From: Thermoanaerobaculia bacterium | Lineage (GTDB): Bacteria; Acidobacteriota; Thermoanaerobaculia; Gp7-AA8 | DNA length: 64,000 nt | Direction of reading: 5' to 3' | Assembly (NCBI GenBank): GCA_017883235.1 | Contig: JADGNY010000002.1 | Location: 1 to 64,000, forward strand | Shown: positions 9,256 through 17,855 of the stretch, in pieces | Position numbering within the stretch: position 1 is the first letter of the stretch | How the letters are laid out: each line of letters opens with the position of its first letter | The notes under the pieces: generated by a model | Database searches by the model: none | What the model was told of the DNA's origin: nothing | Seen by the model: the letters and a program-made list of their open reading frames with translations, nothing else | Position numbers and translations under genes: made by a program

Positions 9256-10605
9256 CTACGGCCTGCGCCGCGTCCGATCCGCGAACCGCGGTCCGGAGTT
9301 GACCGCTGCGCGGCCGTTGCCGCCGGCGGAAGGGCGCGGACCGTGTGCCGGGCGAGCGTCCTTGCGCGACTGCGGACGGGAGCTGGCGTAGGTATTCGGG
9401 CGTTGTGGGCGAGGGGCGGAGGGGCGCGATGGCCTCCATGAGGTCATCGTCGGCGCCAACGCTTTGTAGGCACTCGCGTCGAAGCCCTCGGCGACTTTGC
9501 GGGGGATGCCGCGGGAGATGAAGCGCTCCAGGTCGCGGAGGTTGCCGCGGTCGTCCGGTGTGACGAAGCTGATGGCATCGCCGACCGCTTTGGCACGGCC
9601 GGTGCGGCCGATGCGGTGGACATAGTCCTCAGGCTGCGGCGGGAAGTCGTAGTTGACGACGTGCGAGATTCCCTCGACGTCGATGCCGCGTGCGGCGATG
9701 TCGGTGGCCACGAGAACGCGAACCGTTCCGGCCTTGAACGCTTTCAGCGCGGCGATGCGCTGGCTCTGGCTGCGGTTCGAGTGCAGCGTGGCGGTGTTGA
9801 TACCGGAGGAGCTGAGCCTGCGGGCGATCTTGTCGGCGCCGTGTTTGGTGCGCGAGAAGACCAGCACCGAGTCGAGCGTGGCATCGCGGAGCAGGTGAAT
9901 CAGTAGCGCGAGCTTTGCTTCCTTCGTCGTCTCGTATACGAACTGAGTGACCAGCTCGGCGGGATTGGCGCGGCGGCCGATCTGGACGACTTCGGCGTTG
10001 CTGAGGAACTCATTCGTCAGCGTCTCGATCTCCTTCGAGAGCGATGCCGAGAACATCATGGTCTGGCGTTGTTTCGGGAGCGCCTTGACGATGCGGCGCA
10101 TGGCGGGGAGGAAGCCCATGTCCAGCATGCGATCGGCTTCATCGAGCACGGCGACCTCGAGACCGGAGAAGTCGACGTGACCCTGTTCCATCAGATCGAT
10201 GAGACGGCCGGGCGTGGCGATGACGATCTCGGTGCCGGCGCGCAGCGCCTGGATCTGCGGGCGTTCGCCGACGCCCCCGTAGACGGTGGCGATGCGCAGA
10301 TGAAGATGGCGGGCATACTTGCGCACGTTCTCTTCGATCTGCACCACGAGCTCACGGGTCGGGGCGATGACGAGGGCGCGCATGCAGCGGCGATTCGTGG
10401 CCGAGCCGCGCGTGGAGAGGCGCTGCAGAATCGGCAGCACGAAGGCGGCGGTCTTGCCGGTGCCGGTCTGGGCGATTCCGATGACGTCGTGGCCGCGCAG
10501 CACGAGCGGAATTGCTTTGGTCTGGATGGGGGTAGGTTCCGTGTAGCCGGCTTCGCGCACGGCTTTGGCGATTTTCGGGTCGAGCCCGAGTGCTTCAAAA
10601 GGCAT
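9256..10605 (-). CDS. rhlE: DEAD-box RNA helicase, RhlE type
   Basis: ATP-dependent RNA helicase of 449 residues acting on structured RNA, for example during ribosome assembly or mRNA decay. Motifs in order: F-aromatic/Q motif (TPIQ near 25-28), AQTGTGKT at 45-52, APTREL at 81-86, TPGR, DEAD at 155-158, motif III as SAS (186-188, usually SAT), and HRIGRTGR in the C-terminal RecA lobe. The last 75 or so residues are a low-complexity Arg/Pro/Ser-rich basic tail, typical of RhlE proteins. The gene is single, with the repeat cluster just downstream of its stop. Confidence 0.93.
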   Translation of the reverse strand: MPFEALGLDPKIAKAVREAGYTEPTPIQTKAIPLVLRGHDVIGIAQTGTGKTAAFVLPILQRLSTRGSATNRRCMRALVIAPTRELVVQIEENVRKYARHLHLRIATVYGGVGERPQIQALRAGTEIVIATPGRLIDLMEQGHVDFSGLEVAVLDEADRMLDMGFLPAMRRIVKALPKQRQTMMFSASLSKEIETLTNEFLSNAEVVQIGRRANPAELVTQFVYETTKEAKLALLIHLLRDATLDSVLVFSRTKHGADKIARRLSSSGINTATLHSNRSQSQRIAALKAFKAGTVRVLVATDIAARGIDVEGISHVVNYDFPPQPEDYVHRIGRTGRAKAVGDAISFVTPDDRGNLRDLERFISRGIPRKVAEGFDASAYKALAPTMTSWRPSRPSAPRPQRPNTYASSRPQSRKDARPAHGPRPSAGGNGRAAVNSGPRFADRTRRRP

Positions 10606-10707
10606 TTGTGTCCGTTCCTGTCAGAGTATTTGTTCAGCTCTGACGCTCGGACAGAGGTGAAGCAGTGCCCATTCGAACGGCGAGGAGGTGGCAAAAATTG
10701 CGACGCG

Positions 10708-11265
10708 TCAGCCTGCCTTCTGCCGCGCAGCGCTCAGCTGATCTTCAATGTCGAGTGCTGCCGCCCATCGCTCGACGTAGTCGACGTCCAGCTTTGCGCC
10801 TTGAATCTCGATGATCCCGGCCGCATCTCTGATCTGCCTCTCCGATTCACCCAGCTTTGCCCACTCGAGCTTCGCGAGTAGTAGATCTTCAGGTGTAGCT
10901 GCGTACAGAGCGACACCAAGGATGTCGATTACTCTTCGGCGGCCGAACTCTCTCCTGCTGAAGGGCCTGTCTTTCCGCACGATGAAGTCGATTTTCCAGA
11001 TTCCTCGCCGATCGATCACGCTGAACATCGATCGTCGCCGGAACGCATCGAGCGCGTCATCCTTGTCGGAGTCGTAAATCGGCTCGCCAAATTTTTCCAG
11101 GAGTGCGTCGAGTTGATCGCGCGTCGGCTCGATGACCACATCGATATCCTGAGTTGCTCGCGGAACGCCATGGACTGAGCTGACGAAGGAGCCGGTCACC
11201 ATGTACGGAACACCGGCGTCCTCCAAGGCGCGTCGGAGATTCACGAGGACTTCCTGGACGCTCAA
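10708..11265 (-). CDS. Nucleotidyltransferase-fold protein (AbiEii-like / UTRA-type NTase)
   Basis: A 185-residue protein with a polymerase-beta nucleotidyltransferase signature: GSFVSSVHGVPRATQDIDVV contains the GS pair followed by the D-x-D metal site (DIDVV). Further on, KIDFIV supplies the third acidic strand. Such small NTases include toxins of AbiE/MenT-type systems and tRNA or protein modifiers. The start overlaps the end of the 71-residue gene at 11262-11477 by four bases, so the two are probably one unit. Whether this is a toxin or a housekeeping enzyme cannot be settled from sequence alone. Confidence 0.75.
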   Translation of the reverse strand: MSVQEVLVNLRRALEDAGVPYMVTGSFVSSVHGVPRATQDIDVVIEPTRDQLDALLEKFGEPIYDSDKDDALDAFRRRSMFSVIDRRGIWKIDFIVRKDRPFSRREFGRRRVIDILGVALYAATPEDLLLAKLEWAKLGESERQIRDAAGIIEIQGAKLDVDYVERWAAALDIEDQLSAARQKAG

Positions 11266-11477
11266 AGCCGCGGCCGTCGGCCATAAAACACCGCCAGCAC
11301 CTCCGCGAGAATCTCCTCTTCTTCATACTCCGGATGGCGATGCTTGACGCCGGCGATTGCGAGGTCACGCAGCAAATCGCTCATCTCAGCGGCGATTCGC
11401 CCGCGGCCCGTCTCGCCGATTTCACGATAGAGCCGGAGCTGTGTTTCCCTCATCGCGGGAGACGTGTCAAAGGCCAT
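11262..11477 (-). CDS. Small helical protein paired with the nucleotidyltransferase
   Basis: A 71-residue protein (start MAFDTSPAMRETQLRLYREI) that looks fully helical and contains a RHPEYEEEEI stretch. It is upstream of, and overlaps by four bases, the NTase-fold gene. That arrangement, small acidic protein first and NTase second, resembles toxin-antitoxin or regulatory pairs, but the family is not one I can name with certainty. Confidence 0.65.
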   Translation of the reverse strand: MAFDTSPAMRETQLRLYREIGETGRGRIAAEMSDLLRDLAIAGVKHRHPEYEEEEILAEVLAVFYGRRPRL

Positions 11478-11504
11478 GGAAAGTCCATTGTAGCCGCGCG
11501 CCGC

Positions 11505-11885
11505 TCAGCGCCGGAACACGAATGGCTTACTGATCGCCTTCCCCTCCCCGTCGAAGAAGCGAATCGTCATCGAATGGTCGTCCAGCTCGACGACGGCGAA
11601 GCCGAGTTGCGGGGTGGCCTCGGAGGGGAAGAGCGTCTTCGCGTGCGGGATGATCGGGGGTACAGGATCGGAGCCGGCGCCGCTGATCAGGAATCGCGGC
11701 TGACCGTCGATCAGCTCGAGATGATGGTCATGGCCGCAGATGTAGAGGTCGACTTTTGCGCGTTTCATCAGCGGCTCGAGTGTGACCATACGGCGATGCT
11801 GGTCGCGTGGGAAGTGGCCGTGATAGCCGGAGGAGACGATCGGATGATGGCCGGCGGCGATACGCCAGATCGTTTTCGATAGACT
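11505..11885 (-). pseudogene. C-terminal fragment of a metallophosphoesterase
   Basis: The frame encodes the second half of a calcineurin-like phosphoesterase of the acid-phosphatase type: a metal-binding AAGHHPIVSSGYHG block, the CGHDHHLELI block, and a following beta-rich tail to a normal stop. The N-terminal half with the D-x-H and G-D-x-x-(D/N) motifs is absent. Similarity begins at about 11885, ten bases from the start of the divergent tautomerase gene, and the open frame further upstream only mirrors that gene. This is best read as a decapitated gene rather than a functional enzyme. Confidence 0.75.
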
Positions 11886-11894
11886 GTCGTGATC

Positions 11895-12269
11895 ATGCCG
11901 CTGGTCAAGATATACGCAGGTACGAAGAATGACGTCGAGCTGCGCGCGATCGGCGATTGTGTACACGACGCGCTCGTCGCACAGGCGAACGTCCCCGCCG
12001 ACGATCGCTTCCAGATCCTGAATCGCCTCGATCGTGACCTGATCGTTGCACATCCGTCTTACGGAGATGTGAGCCGATCCGAAGACGTCGTCATCATTGA
12101 GATAACTCTGAACGCAGGGCGCACGGTGGAGATCAAGAAGAAGCTGTATGCCGACATCGCCCTGCGGCTGGAAGGACTTGGAGTCAGGCCTGACGACGTG
12201 CTGGTCTCGTTGATCGAGGTGACCAAGGAGAACTGGTCGTTCGGAGGCGGCCGGGCCACGTACGCGTAA
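11895..12269 (+). CDS. Tautomerase superfamily protein
   Basis: A 124-residue tautomerase-like protein. After removal of the initiator Met the chain would start with Pro (MPLVKIYAGTKND), the catalytic base of the 4-oxalocrotonate tautomerase/MIF superfamily. The start at 11895 is chosen for this reason over the ATG two codons upstream. The length suggests the fused two-unit or cis-CaaD/MSAD-like size class. A hairpin (CCCGG-TTTT-CCGGG) follows the stop at about 12273. Substrate unknown. Its upstream edge abuts the truncated phosphoesterase. Confidence 0.78.
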   Translation: MPLVKIYAGTKNDVELRAIGDCVHDALVAQANVPADDRFQILNRLDRDLIVAHPSYGDVSRSEDVVIIEITLNAGRTVEIKKKLYADIALRLEGLGVRPDDVLVSLIEVTKENWSFGGGRATYA

Positions 12270-12294
12270 AAGCCCGGTTTTCCGGGGGGCAGTT

Positions 12295-12303
12295 TGCTAG
12301 AAT
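12295..12303 (+). promoter_or_regulatory. Possible extended -10 promoter element ahead of bamA
   Basis: TGCTAGAAT matches the extended -10 form TGnTATAAT at five of six hexamer positions. No good -35 box is seen 17 bp upstream. It lies about 140 bp before bamA, in the 174-bp gap after the tautomerase gene, and would give a long leader. Tentative. Confidence 0.3.
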
Positions 12304-12443
12304 GCGCCGCCGCACGGGTCTGTTGTGGGCTCCCGCGTGACCTGAGTCCCGGTTCGCACGTCAATAGGTCGACAGGCTGCAAAATGCTCCCGATACGTGG
12401 CTGACTGAGTTCAGTCTGTCCACGAGCCTCACCAGACAAAACT

Positions 12444-14957
12444 ATGAACCGAATCGTCGCCATCTGCCTTGCGGCCGGACTCTTTACGGGAAGCGCCCTT
12501 GCGCAGACCGGACAGCCCGATGCTCAGACTCCCCCCAAACCGAAGCCCGGCACGATCATCGATCGTCCCGAACCCGGACGAATCACCTCGGAACCGGCTG
12601 TAACGCCGGCTCAGCCAGCTCCGGTCACGCCGAAGCCCGGCAGCTCGCTTGCTGCCGGACAGCGCGTCGAACGGTTCGAAGCGGTCGGCAACACAAGCGT
12701 TGCCAGCGACACGATCCGCGTTTACCTCGGCGTAAACCCCGGCGATCCGTACGATCCGGCGGCGCTCCAGAAGAACTTCCTCAACCTCTGGCAGACCGGT
12801 CTCTTCGACGACATCCGCCTCGAGACCGATACGGCGCCGAACGGAGGCGTCATCGTCCGTGCCGTCGTCAAGGAGCGTCCCCGCATCGGAGCGGTCGAGT
12901 ATCGCGGCAACAAAGAGCTCAACACCGCCAAGATCAACGAGCAGCTCGAGAAGGACAAGATCGACCTCCACGTCGGCAACACCGTCGAGCAGACGTTGAT
13001 CCGCCGTGCCGCCGAGTCGATCAAGAAAGCCTACTCCGAGGGCGGATTCGAGGGCGTCGTCGTCGACACCACGATGGAGGACATGAGCGAGGCCGGTGAC
13101 AAGAAGATCGTCTTCAACGTCTCCGAAGGCATCAAAGCCACCGTGGCCCGGGTCTTCTTCACCGGCAACGCGCACTTCTCCACGCGCGTCCTGCGCCGGC
13201 AGATGAAAGAGGTGAAGGAAAACAACATCATCACCTGGATCCGGAAGAAGAACCTCTACATTCCGTCAAAGCTGGACGAGGATCTCGAGCACGTCAAGAA
13301 CTACTACCAGGACTCCGGCTACATGAATGTGGCCTTCGGCGAACCGCAGCTCAAGACGATCGGGACGACGAAGAAGCCGCGCATGACCATCACGATTCCG
13401 ATCAAGGAAGGGACGATCCATCACTTCGGCGAAGTGACCGTCACGGGCGTCACCGTCTTCAAACCCGAGGCGTTCGTCGGCAACTTTCCGATCAAGAAGG
13501 GCGACGTCATCCGGCGCAAGCCGATCCAGGACCGCCTCGACGCTCTCGATGAGCTCTACCGGATGCGCGGCTACATCTACTCGTACATCAACCCTGAGTA
13601 CGTCGAGCGTGATGGCAACATCACCGACGTCCACATCCAGGTGTTCGAAGGCGAACAGTTCCGCCTCGGCCGTCTCGAGTTTCAGGGCAATACGAACACG
13701 AAAGACAAGGTCCTCCGCCGCGAGATCTTCCTCGATGAGGGGCAGATCATGGATATGGAGACCTTCAAGCAGTCGATTTACAAGCTCGGACAGCTCGGTT
13801 ACTTCAAAGTCAACGACAACCCCGACTTCAAAGTGAATCAGGAGAAGAAGGTCGTCGACGTGACCGTGAAGGGAAGCGAAGAGGGGAAGAACGACGTGCA
13901 GTTCGGCGGCGGCTACTCCGAGGGAACCGGCTTCTTCGTGCAGACCCAGTTCTCCACGCGTAACTTCCTCGGCGAGGGAGAGAACCTCGGCCTCAGCTTC
14001 CAGCGCGGCAACAGGCAGAACTTCTATTCGGTGTCGTACGCCGATCCCTGGTTCATGGATACGCCGAACAGCCTCGGTATCTCTCTCTTCAACCGCACCA
14101 CCGACTATCCCCTCTCCATCGGTTACCAGGAGCGGAGCAAAGGTGGTTCGATTGCCTACGGTTACCGGCTGCATCGGTTTGACAGCATTTCGCTCGTCTA
14201 CGGACTGGAGCATGTGAAGACGCACGAAGAGTCGAACATCCTCCCCGACGCCAACGGCAACGTGCCGATCTCGGACATCTCCGATCTGGTCTACACCTCG
14301 TCGTCGATCGGGCCGTCGTACGCCTTCGACTCGCGCGACAACCCGTTCGATACGACCCGCGGCGCGCGGCTGTCGATGGGGATGACGTTCTCCGGCGGCC
14401 CGCTTGGAGGGACGATCCACGCCATCCGGCCGACCTTCGCGACGACGAAGTACTTCAAGCTGTCCCGCCGCTCCTCGTTCAGTGTCAACGTCGATCTCGG
14501 CTACCTGAAGCCGCTCGACTACGGCAAGGGCTGCGCGCTGACGTTCGACGACTACATCGATCAGAACAGCAAACTATGCGTGCCTAAAGGGCAACGCTTT
14601 TTCGTCGGCGGCGAGTACTCGGTCCGCGGATTCGAGTACGGCACGCTCGGTCCCAAGGAGACGTTCCAGGGAGTCTCGCAGATTGCCGGCGGTTACAAGC
14701 AGGTGTTCTTCAATACCGAGTACGTCTTCAAGGTGAACGACCCGCTGCGCCTGGTGTTCTTCACCGACGGTGGATGGGCTTACGGCTACAGGGACAAGGT
14801 CGATCCAAAGATGATCCGTTACTCGACCGGCGCCGAGCTGCGCATTTTCCTCCCCGTCTTCCAGTTCCCGATCCGGTTCATCTACGCCATCAATCCTTCG
14901 CCCAAGCCGGGTGATCAGTTCAAGACCTTCAACTTCACCATCGGGAATACGTACTAA
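12444..14957 (+). CDS. bamA: Outer membrane protein assembly factor BamA
   Basis: Core of the BAM complex that inserts beta-barrel proteins into the outer membrane. The 837-residue product has a signal peptide (MNRIVAICLAAGLFTGSALAQ), a Pro-rich linker to about residue 70, a run of POTRA domains (about 70-420) and a C-terminal 16-strand barrel of the Omp85/surface antigen type. The barrel includes the conserved FFVGGEYSVRGFEYGTLGP segment with the VRGF lid-lock motif. It ends in an aromatic residue, as outer-membrane barrels do. It is directly followed by the periplasmic chaperone skp, the usual order. Confidence 0.96.
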   Translation: MNRIVAICLAAGLFTGSALAQTGQPDAQTPPKPKPGTIIDRPEPGRITSEPAVTPAQPAPVTPKPGSSLAAGQRVERFEAVGNTSVASDTIRVYLGVNPGDPYDPAALQKNFLNLWQTGLFDDIRLETDTAPNGGVIVRAVVKERPRIGAVEYRGNKELNTAKINEQLEKDKIDLHVGNTVEQTLIRRAAESIKKAYSEGGFEGVVVDTTMEDMSEAGDKKIVFNVSEGIKATVARVFFTGNAHFSTRVLRRQMKEVKENNIITWIRKKNLYIPSKLDEDLEHVKNYYQDSGYMNVAFGEPQLKTIGTTKKPRMTITIPIKEGTIHHFGEVTVTGVTVFKPEAFVGNFPIKKGDVIRRKPIQDRLDALDELYRMRGYIYSYINPEYVERDGNITDVHIQVFEGEQFRLGRLEFQGNTNTKDKVLRREIFLDEGQIMDMETFKQSIYKLGQLGYFKVNDNPDFKVNQEKKVVDVTVKGSEEGKNDVQFGGGYSEGTGFFVQTQFSTRNFLGEGENLGLSFQRGNRQNFYSVSYADPWFMDTPNSLGISLFNRTTDYPLSIGYQERSKGGSIAYGYRLHRFDSISLVYGLEHVKTHEESNILPDANGNVPISDISDLVYTSSSIGPSYAFDSRDNPFDTTRGARLSMGMTFSGGPLGGTIHAIRPTFATTKYFKLSRRSSFSVNVDLGYLKPLDYGKGCALTFDDYIDQNSKLCVPKGQRFFVGGEYSVRGFEYGTLGPKETFQGVSQIAGGYKQVFFNTEYVFKVNDPLRLVFFTDGGWAYGYRDKVDPKMIRYSTGAELRIFLPVFQFPIRFIYAINPSPKPGDQFKTFNFTIGNTY

Positions 14958-15008
14958 ATGCGCGGCGATTTAGCGGTCGTCCACGCCCACAAATTTAAGG
15001 AGATCTCC

Positions 15009-15557
15009 ATGAAGAAGTTTCTCGTCTCGCTCGCGGTGGCAGCGCTCGCGGCGCCGATGTTCGCCCAGAGCGCACCGGCCCGCCTTGCGGTAATCGACGT
15101 CAACAAGGTGCTGATGAGCTCGGCCCCCGGCAAGGTCGCCTACGAGCGGCTCAAGAAGATGCAGGACGACCGAATCGCCAAGGCGCAGGCCATGAACGAC
15201 GAGATCGCCAAGCTCGACAACGACATCAACACCAAGAAGCTCACGCTCAGCGAGGACAAGCTGGCCGACATGGCCAAGCAGCTCTCCGACAAGAAGATCG
15301 CCGCGCAGCGCTTCGCGCAGGACGCCGATCGCGAAGTCGCCGAGGCCCGCGACAAGACGCTGCTCGATCTCGAGAACAAGATCAAGCCGGTCATCGACGC
15401 CGTGGGCAAGGAGATGGGCCTGGCGGCTATCTTCAACAAGTTCGAGTCGGGTCTGGTCTACGCCTCGGATGCGATCGACATCACCGACACGGTCATCAAG
15501 CGCTTCACCGACACCGCGGCGCCGGCCTCCGCGCCTGCTCCGCCGAAGAAGCCGTAA
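15009..15557 (+). CDS. skp: Periplasmic chaperone Skp/OmpH
   Basis: Chaperone that carries unfolded outer-membrane proteins across the periplasm to BamA. The 182-residue product has a signal peptide (MKKFLVSLAVAALAAPMFAQ), the RLAVIDVNKVL strand and a long central pair of charged helices forming the tentacles, ending in an Ala/Pro tail. The start at 15009 is fixed by the strong AAGGAG ribosome site eight bases upstream; the frame is open from 14958 but without such a site. It lies 51 bp after bamA and is followed by a strong terminator. Confidence 0.94.
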   Translation: MKKFLVSLAVAALAAPMFAQSAPARLAVIDVNKVLMSSAPGKVAYERLKKMQDDRIAKAQAMNDEIAKLDNDINTKKLTLSEDKLADMAKQLSDKKIAAQRFAQDADREVAEARDKTLLDLENKIKPVIDAVGKEMGLAAIFNKFESGLVYASDAIDITDTVIKRFTDTAAPASAPAPPKKP

Positions 15558-15577
15558 GCACGAAACGCGCGCACGCG

Positions 15578-15607
15578 AAAAGCCTCCCGGCGCGGGAGGC
15601 TTTTTTC
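15578..15607 (+). terminator. Rho-independent terminator after skp
   Basis: An 8-bp stem AGCCTCCC / GGGAGGCT (15581-15588 with 15594-15601) around a GGCGC loop, preceded by AAAA and followed by a run of T. The A and T runs can extend the stem, so it may work in both directions. It separates bamA-skp from the lpx genes. Confidence 0.93.
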
Positions 15608-15636
15608 GTTACCCGCGGCATACAATGCGCGCCCGA

Positions 15637-16614
15637 ATGCCCGCGGTTCAGATCTCGGAAATTGTCGCGTTCACCGGCGGCCGCTACAGCGGTCCAGCCG
15701 ATCGGATGATCGATGGCGTGGCGCCGCTTGCCGGCGCCGGCGAGGCGCAGCTTTCTTTCCTCTCGAATCCGAAATACGCCGCACAACTGGCCTCCACGCG
15801 GGCCGCGGCAATCTTCGTCTCCGATGACGTGACCGGCGACGATGGCCGCTTCATTCGTGTCGCCAATCCTTACTACGCCATGGCCAGCGTCGTCGCGAAG
15901 TACTTCGACAGGCGGCCGATGCCGAGCGGAATCTCTTCGCTCGCTTCAATCGCGGCGGCGGCCACGCTCGGTGCGAACGTGGCCATCGGGCCGTTCTCGA
16001 CGATCGCCGACGGCGTGGTTCTCGGCGACGGTGTGGTGATCTTTCAGAACGTCTCGATCGAGGCAGGAACCACCATCGGCGACGGCACGATCGTCTATCC
16101 GCAGGTGTCGATTTACGATCGCTCTGTCATCGGCAAGCGCTGCATCATCCACAGCGGCGTCGTCATCGGTGCCGACGGCTATGGATTCGCCACCGAGGGA
16201 GGGCGGCATCACAAGATTCCGCAGATCGGCATCGTTCGCATCGGTGACGACGTGGAAATCGGTGCCGGCTCGACGATCGATCGGGCCGCGCTGGGCGAGA
16301 CAACCATCGGCGACGGCACCAAGATCGACGACCAGGTCATGATCGGGCACAACGTGAAGGTGGGCCGGCACTGCCTTCTGGTCGCGCAGGTCGGGATCGC
16401 CGGCTCGACCGAGCTCGGCGACCATGTCGTCGTCGCCGGCCAGTCCGGCTTCGGCGGACACCTCACGATCGGTAACGGCGTGCAGGTCGCCGCGAAGAGC
16501 GCCGTGTTGGATGACGTTCCGGATGGAATGAAAGTGATGGGGATTCCCGCGGTCCCTTTCCGCGAGTTTGCAAGACGAGAAGCCATGCTCCGGCGAATGG
16601 CAAAGAAGAAGTGA
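15637..16614 (+). CDS. lpxD: UDP-3-O-acylglucosamine N-acyltransferase
   Basis: Third step of lipid A synthesis: adds a hydroxyacyl chain from ACP to the 2-amine of UDP-3-O-acyl-glucosamine. The 325-residue product has the N-terminal uridine-binding domain (ISEIVAFTGG, LSFLSNPKYA) and the left-handed parallel beta-helix of hexapeptide repeats, with the GADGYGF loop and HNVKVGRHC near the catalytic His. The start at 15637 (MPAVQISEIVA) is preferred; ATG at 15625 would add four residues. A TACAAT hexamer at 15621-15626 may be the -10 box of a promoter just after the terminator. Confidence 0.95.
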   Translation: MPAVQISEIVAFTGGRYSGPADRMIDGVAPLAGAGEAQLSFLSNPKYAAQLASTRAAAIFVSDDVTGDDGRFIRVANPYYAMASVVAKYFDRRPMPSGISSLASIAAAATLGANVAIGPFSTIADGVVLGDGVVIFQNVSIEAGTTIGDGTIVYPQVSIYDRSVIGKRCIIHSGVVIGADGYGFATEGGRHHKIPQIGIVRIGDDVEIGAGSTIDRAALGETTIGDGTKIDDQVMIGHNVKVGRHCLLVAQVGIAGSTELGDHVVVAGQSGFGGHLTIGNGVQVAAKSAVLDDVPDGMKVMGIPAVPFREFARREAMLRRMAKKK

Positions 16615-16632
16615 CAGAGTAGTGAGGAACCA

Positions 16633-17070
16633 ATGCTGACCATTACCGAAATCATGAAACTGCTGCCGCATCGCTACCCGATGCTGCTCGTTGACCGTGT
16701 GATCGAGATCGAGGAGGGGAAACGCATCGTCGGCCTGAAGAACGTCTCGGCGAATGAGCAGTTTTTCCAGGGACACTTTCCGGGAGCTCCAGTCATGCCG
16801 GGCGTTCTGATCGTCGAGGCGATGGCGCAATGCGCGGCCATCCTCGGGCTGCGCGATATGCCGGACCGCGAGAAGAAGCTCTTTCTCTTCGGCGGCGTCG
16901 ACAAGGCGCGCTTCCGCCGCCCTGTCGTGCCGGGTGATCAACTTCGACTCGAGTGTGTCGTTCTGCACCGGCGCTCCTTATCGGTAAAAATCCACGGCAA
17001 GGCCACCGTCGACGGCCAACTGGTCGCCGAGGCCGAGTTGTTCAGTGTGCTGATCGACAGGCCGGAGTGA
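16633..17070 (+). CDS. fabZ: 3-hydroxyacyl-ACP dehydratase FabZ
   Basis: Dehydratase of fatty acid elongation, 145 residues with the single hot-dog fold. [13 protein letters not shown] and the catalytic helix region [24 protein letters not shown] carry the active-site His and Glu. It sits between lpxD and lpxA as in most diderms, where FabZ and the acyltransferases compete for the same hydroxyacyl-ACP. The stop is 5 bp before lpxA. Confidence 0.97.
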   Translation: MLTITEIMKLLPHRYPMLLVDRVIEIEEGKRIVGLKNVSANEQFFQGHFPGAPVMPGVLIVEAMAQCAAILGLRDMPDREKKLFLFGGVDKARFRRPVVPGDQLRLECVVLHRRSLSVKIHGKATVDGQLVAEAELFSVLIDRPE

Positions 17071-17075
17071 GCACG

Positions 17076-17855
17076 ATGGCCGAGATCGATTCCACGGCAG
17101 TCATCACCGGCAACGCCGTCCTTGCGCCCGATGTCGTTATCGGCGCGTACGTCGTCATCGGCGCGAATGTCACCATCGGCAGCGGGTGCGTCGTCGGCCC
17201 GTTCACGCGCATCGAAGGTCCGACCACGATCGGGGAGCGCAATCACTTCTACGGCCACGCCTCGATCGGCGGCCCGCCGCAGGATCTCAAATACAAGGGC
17301 GAGCACACCGAGCTGGCGATCGGCAACGACAATTTCTTTCGCGAATTCGTGACCGTCAACCGCGGCACGACGGGCGGCGGCGGCAAGACGACCGTCGGCA
17401 ACGAGAACTTTTTCATGGCTTACTCGCACGTGGCGCATGACTGCCATGTAGGCTCGCACACGGTTTTTGCCAACAACGCCACGCTGGCCGGCCACGTCGA
17501 GATCGCCGACTTCGCCACGATCGGCGCGTTCAGCGCGGTGCACCAGTTCTGCCGCGTCGGCGAGCATGCCTTCATCGGTGGCGGCTCGATGATTACCCAG
17601 GACGTGATGCCGTATGCGAAGACCGTGGCCAAACGCGACAACCGCTCCTATGGCATCAATACGATCGGTCTTCAGCGCAAAGGGTTTTCCGACGAAACCG
17701 TCGACGCCCTCGAGCGCGCGTACCGCATCCTCGTCCGCTCGAAACTGAACCTCGAGGCGGCCCTGACGAAGATCGAGGAGGAGCTCGGCCTCTTCCCCGA
17801 GGCCAGGTACCTGGTCGAGTTCGTGCGCGAATCGAAGCGAGGCATCATTCGATGA
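17076..17855 (+). CDS. lpxA: UDP-N-acetylglucosamine O-acyltransferase
   Basis: First step of lipid A synthesis: transfers a hydroxyacyl chain from ACP to the 3-position of UDP-GlcNAc. The 259-residue length is standard. Hexapeptide repeats form the beta-helix, the catalytic block is YSHVAHDCHVG (His pair), and the C-terminal helical domain begins at GINTIGLQRKGFS. The start at 17076 follows fabZ closely. The next gene, a Gfo/Idh/MocA oxidoreductase, overlaps the stop by four bases, a pairing that in some bacteria supplies the 3-amino sugar donor for amide-linked lipid A. Confidence 0.96.
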   Translation: MAEIDSTAVITGNAVLAPDVVIGAYVVIGANVTIGSGCVVGPFTRIEGPTTIGERNHFYGHASIGGPPQDLKYKGEHTELAIGNDNFFREFVTVNRGTTGGGGKTTVGNENFFMAYSHVAHDCHVGSHTVFANNATLAGHVEIADFATIGAFSAVHQFCRVGEHAFIGGGSMITQDVMPYAKTVAKRDNRSYGINTIGLQRKGFSDETVDALERAYRILVRSKLNLEAALTKIEEELGLFPEARYLVEFVRESKRGIIR

